Below, piece by piece: positions 62,390 to 64,000 of a stretch of DNA of 64,000 nt. Source of the DNA: Mesonia ostreae (GTDB taxonomy: Bacteria > Bacteroidota > Bacteroidia > Flavobacteriales > Flavobacteriaceae). Under the pieces are notes generated by a model that saw only the letters and a list, made by a program, of their open reading frames with translations, was not told the DNA's origin and made no database searches. Made by a program: the position numbers and the translations under genes. The stretch spans positions 246,459 to 310,458 of the forward strand of contig NZ_JAVRBG010000003.1 in the NCBI RefSeq assembly GCF_031845265.1. The letters run 5' to 3'. Within the stretch, counting starts at the first letter, position 1, and the number at the start of each line of letters is the position of its first letter.

Positions 62390-62959
62390 ATGAGAATCTC
62401 GATTATAATATTGATTTTATTTAGCTCAAATTTATTTGGACAAAATAAAGTGCACCCTTATAACAGAACTCAAACGGAATTTGATAAGCTGACGGAAAAA
62501 GCAAAAAAAACAGATAGCATAATTATCGCATCTGATAAAATGGAATATCGAGAAAAATATATTACGACAGGAATTTCAGAAGGGTCGATTGAACTTACCG
62601 ATAGTTTAAAAGTTGAGATTGCCTCTGGAGGATTTTCAACATATACTTATACAAACGACAGAACGAATAAAATCATCAAAGCTGAACATAATCAAACTGT
62701 ACATTACAAATATGACGTGAAAGATTCTCTAAACGCAAATACGGAAAGATTAGAAATTAGTATTTATTACGAAAATGAAAAAGCATATTACGCTGAATTT
62801 AATGAAAACCACTATGATAATGAGAATGTGATTTCTACTAATCGATTTTATTTACAACTGAATGCAAAACGAGATGAAATATATTATTCAAATGGATTTC
62901 AAGAAAAAATAGTAAAGTATATTATAAAATTGAGCGAAGAAATAAAATCTGAAAAATAA
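62390..62959 (+). CDS. Cassette 19: secreted protein
   Basis: The 189-residue protein has a type I signal peptide (MRISIIILILFSSNLFGQNK) and no recognised domain. It is rich in charged residues and tyrosine (YYENEKAYYAEFNENHYDNE). The cassette starts GTTGTAGCCA and ends TGGCTACAAC. Confidence 0.6.
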   Translation: MRISIIILILFSSNLFGQNKVHPYNRTQTEFDKLTEKAKKTDSIIIASDKMEYREKYITTGISEGSIELTDSLKVEIASGGFSTYTYTNDRTNKIIKAEHNQTVHYKYDVKDSLNANTERLEISIYYENEKAYYAEFNENHYDNENVISTNRFYLQLNAKRDEIYYSNGFQEKIVKYIIKLSEEIKSEK

Positions 62960-62962
62960 CTG

Positions 62963-63094
62963 GCTACAACAACGTGTATAATTAATGGCTAGTTCGAGCT
63001 TGCTTACGAAAATCCTCGCGGATTTTCTATTTGGTTTGTATTTGCTAAATTAGTGGCTTAAACACGCCACTAATCATACACAAAACCGTTGTGT
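62963..63094 (+). repeat. attC-like site 19 (short class)
   Basis: R'' CTACAAC, AAC, GTGTATAATTAATGGC; right arm GCCACTAATCATACAC, AAAACC, R' GTTGTGT. Same arms as site 11. Confidence 0.88.
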
Positions 63095-63113
63095 GTAATG
63101 CAAAAAAAACCGT

Positions 63114-63941
63114 ATGAACATTAAGAAACAGTTTCATTATGACCCAGCAATAGAAGTTTCAGCTTCTCAAATCGGAATTAGTAAATGGGATTGGATATCG
63201 ACTAAATCTACAGAAGAAAAATTAGCTGTCGAATTAATGCAAAAAAATCGTTTTGATGTTTTACCGATTGAAAATGAGGACGGAACTTTTAATTCCTATT
63301 TTTCTACGCAAGAATGGAATGTTTATTCGAGCCTGAACAAAAATAAAATTAATGACGCTCAAACAATTTACTATCGATTGAGCTTAAAAGATTTGATTAG
63401 AAAATTTAAAAATGACGATAGGCATTATTATTTCTTGACAGACCACGACCAAATTTTAGGATTGGTTTCCTATGTGAATCTGAACTGTCAATTAGTGTAT
63501 AATTATCTATTTTTCATAATCGCTGACATTGAAAGAAGTGTTTCTGAAATTTTGAAAAAACACGTATCACAAGATGAAATTCTGTCTGAATTCAAAAAAT
63601 CCGAAGACAAACATTTATCAGATTTATCGAATTCATTTCAAAAAAGCATCAAAGACAATAATGATAGTGACATATTTCAACATATGTATTTACAAACGGT
63701 CGGAATTACACTCAAAAAATTTATATCCAAATTGCCAAATGAATACAAACCACTAAACAAATACTCTGCTAAATTTGGAACAGAAGGAGTTTATAATTTA
63801 GTGAGACAAAAAGTAATGCATCCAGTAAGACCAATATTATCTGACAAAAAATCAATAAACCAAATCGATGAGTTATTAAATGACTACATTGAAATTAAAA
63901 ATATAGCGGAAAGCACTACACACAACAAAGAACTGAGGTAA
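63114..63941 (+). CDS. Cassette 20: CBS-like plus HEPN-like protein, reading through an R'' box
   Basis: The 275-residue protein has an N-terminal region resembling a CBS pair (FDVLPIENEDGTFNSYF, HYYFLTDHDQILGLVSYVNL). A helical C-terminal domain follows with NLVRQKVMHPVRP, in which R231-x4-H236 is the HEPN catalytic motif. It may be a nucleotide-sensing RNase, which is inference. The last codons (ACACACAAC...) coincide with the cassette's R'' box at 63920-63926 and continue 15 bases beyond it to the stop, so the natural C-terminus may have been changed. Confidence 0.6.
   Translation: MNIKKQFHYDPAIEVSASQIGISKWDWISTKSTEEKLAVELMQKNRFDVLPIENEDGTFNSYFSTQEWNVYSSLNKNKINDAQTIYYRLSLKDLIRKFKNDDRHYYFLTDHDQILGLVSYVNLNCQLVYNYLFFIIADIERSVSEILKKHVSQDEILSEFKKSEDKHLSDLSNSFQKSIKDNNDSDIFQHMYLQTVGITLKKFISKLPNEYKPLNKYSAKFGTEGVYNLVRQKVMHPVRPILSDKKSINQIDELLNDYIEIKNIAESTTHNKELR
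63920..63926 (+). other. Terminal R'' box without a visible attC
   Basis: GCACTACACACAAC (63913-63926) pairs with the cassette 20 start GTTGTGTGTAATGC at 13 of 14 positions. The sequence after it (AAAGAACTGAGG) lacks the GTATA arm found in all other sites, and no R' partner is seen in the last 74 bases. Confidence 0.55.
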
Positions 63942-64000
63942 AAACCAACTCTTTTCTACATTAAATTTGAGACATACATTACCTGTGTCAAAATCTTTGC

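Larger units (their letters stand above)
42785..63926 (+). mobile_element. Integron-like array of 20 gene cassettes
   Basis: Nineteen complete attC-like sites, one attI-like head and one terminal R'' box define 20 consecutive units of 459-2410 bp. Each unit begins GTTRNNN and carries at its end the reverse complement of its own first 9-14 bases. After that comes AAC-nnC-GTATA, a variable hairpin, then TATAC-n6-GTT of the next unit. Using G^TT as the junction, boundaries fall at 42785, 43915, 44491, 45865, 47411, 48751, 49837, 50788, 51674, 52391, 53108, 54542, 55001, 55821, 58231, 59666, 60678, 61650, 62369 and 63088. All genes but one module point away from the recombinase. Confidence 0.9.

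Noticed and set aside
43726..63094. CRISPR array
   Set aside because: The recurrent sites are 131-198 bp imperfect palindromes separated by 326-2278 bp of coding sequence and their edge bases vary with each unit; there are no short identical repeats or uniform spacers and no cas genes.
42785..63926. Individual promoters in every attC arm
   Set aside because: TATTTGC and TAATTTGC words recur in the arms but have the wrong spacing for TAnnTTTG, so I do not claim them.
1..64000. tRNA or rRNA genes
   Set aside because: Reading both strands I saw no cloverleaf with a T-loop GTTCRANNC and acceptor pairing, and no rRNA sequence; a tRNA scan would settle it.

Overview
The window is low-GC DNA from a member of the Bacteroidota, almost certainly a marine or soil Flavobacteriaceae. 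The evidence is TTG-N19-TAnnTTTG promoters, a type IX secretion sorting tail, the 50-residue DUF4295 protein next to L33/L28, split transketolase subunits, a CAL67264-type membrane protein and the family's dispersed GCGTTAGGGAT...GGAACGCCC repeat. The genus cannot be fixed from the sequence.

Positions 1-41060 are ordinary chromosome. They hold ftsY (cut by the window edge), DUF4295-rpmG-rpmB, an operon of exonuclease, FAH-family hydrolase, Hpt protein and cinA, a 2-oxoacid dehydrogenase E2, a glycosyltransferase with recR, a DUF1648 protein with a sodium:solute symporter, a fabH-like synthase, a UbiB-family kinase with a TetR-like regulator, htpG, thrS-infC-rpmI-rplT, an OmpA-family protein, dnaB, accA, an LptF/G permease with tgt, split transketolase, a T9SS cargo protein, ettA, an acyl-CoA carboxylase beta subunit, several lipoproteins and an M1 peptidase. 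infC appears to start at a rare ATA codon.

Positions 41061-64000 are very different. A tyrosine recombinase (41555-42751) is followed on the same strand by a 21-kb head-to-tail array of about 20 gene cassettes. Each cassette begins at GTTRNNN and ends with the reverse complement of its own start (NNNYAAC). After that comes a 131-198 bp imperfect palindrome whose arms carry GTATATA-like and TATAC-like sequences, and then the next GTT. This is the logic of an integron (attI, cassette, attC). However, the recombinase is a Bacteroidota-type Xer-like integrase with no room for the IntI-specific insertion, and it faces the same way as the cassettes. In nearly every site the two palindrome arms differ only by A on the left against C on the right. 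The bottom strand therefore folds with G.T wobbles where the top strand would have A.C mismatches, as expected if the bottom strand is the recombining form.

The cassettes look like a reservoir of defence and envelope functions. They include a reversed ADP-ribosyltransferase toxin/antitoxin/SecB-like chaperone module resembling CmdTAC, a RecF/OLD-like AAA ATPase, a DUF4268 PD-(D/E)XK protein, two proteins with HEPN-type R-x4-H motifs, a DUF1828-type pair, a PIN-like/zinc-ribbon protein, a SieB-like membrane protein, a HAD protein, a 746-residue membrane protein and several lipoproteins. One cassette is present as an exact 717-bp tandem duplicate, and two cassettes have no convincing gene. The last cassette ends at an orphan R'' box near the window end. 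I regard this array as the previously undescribed system in the window, with the limit that no homology search or folding calculation could be run.
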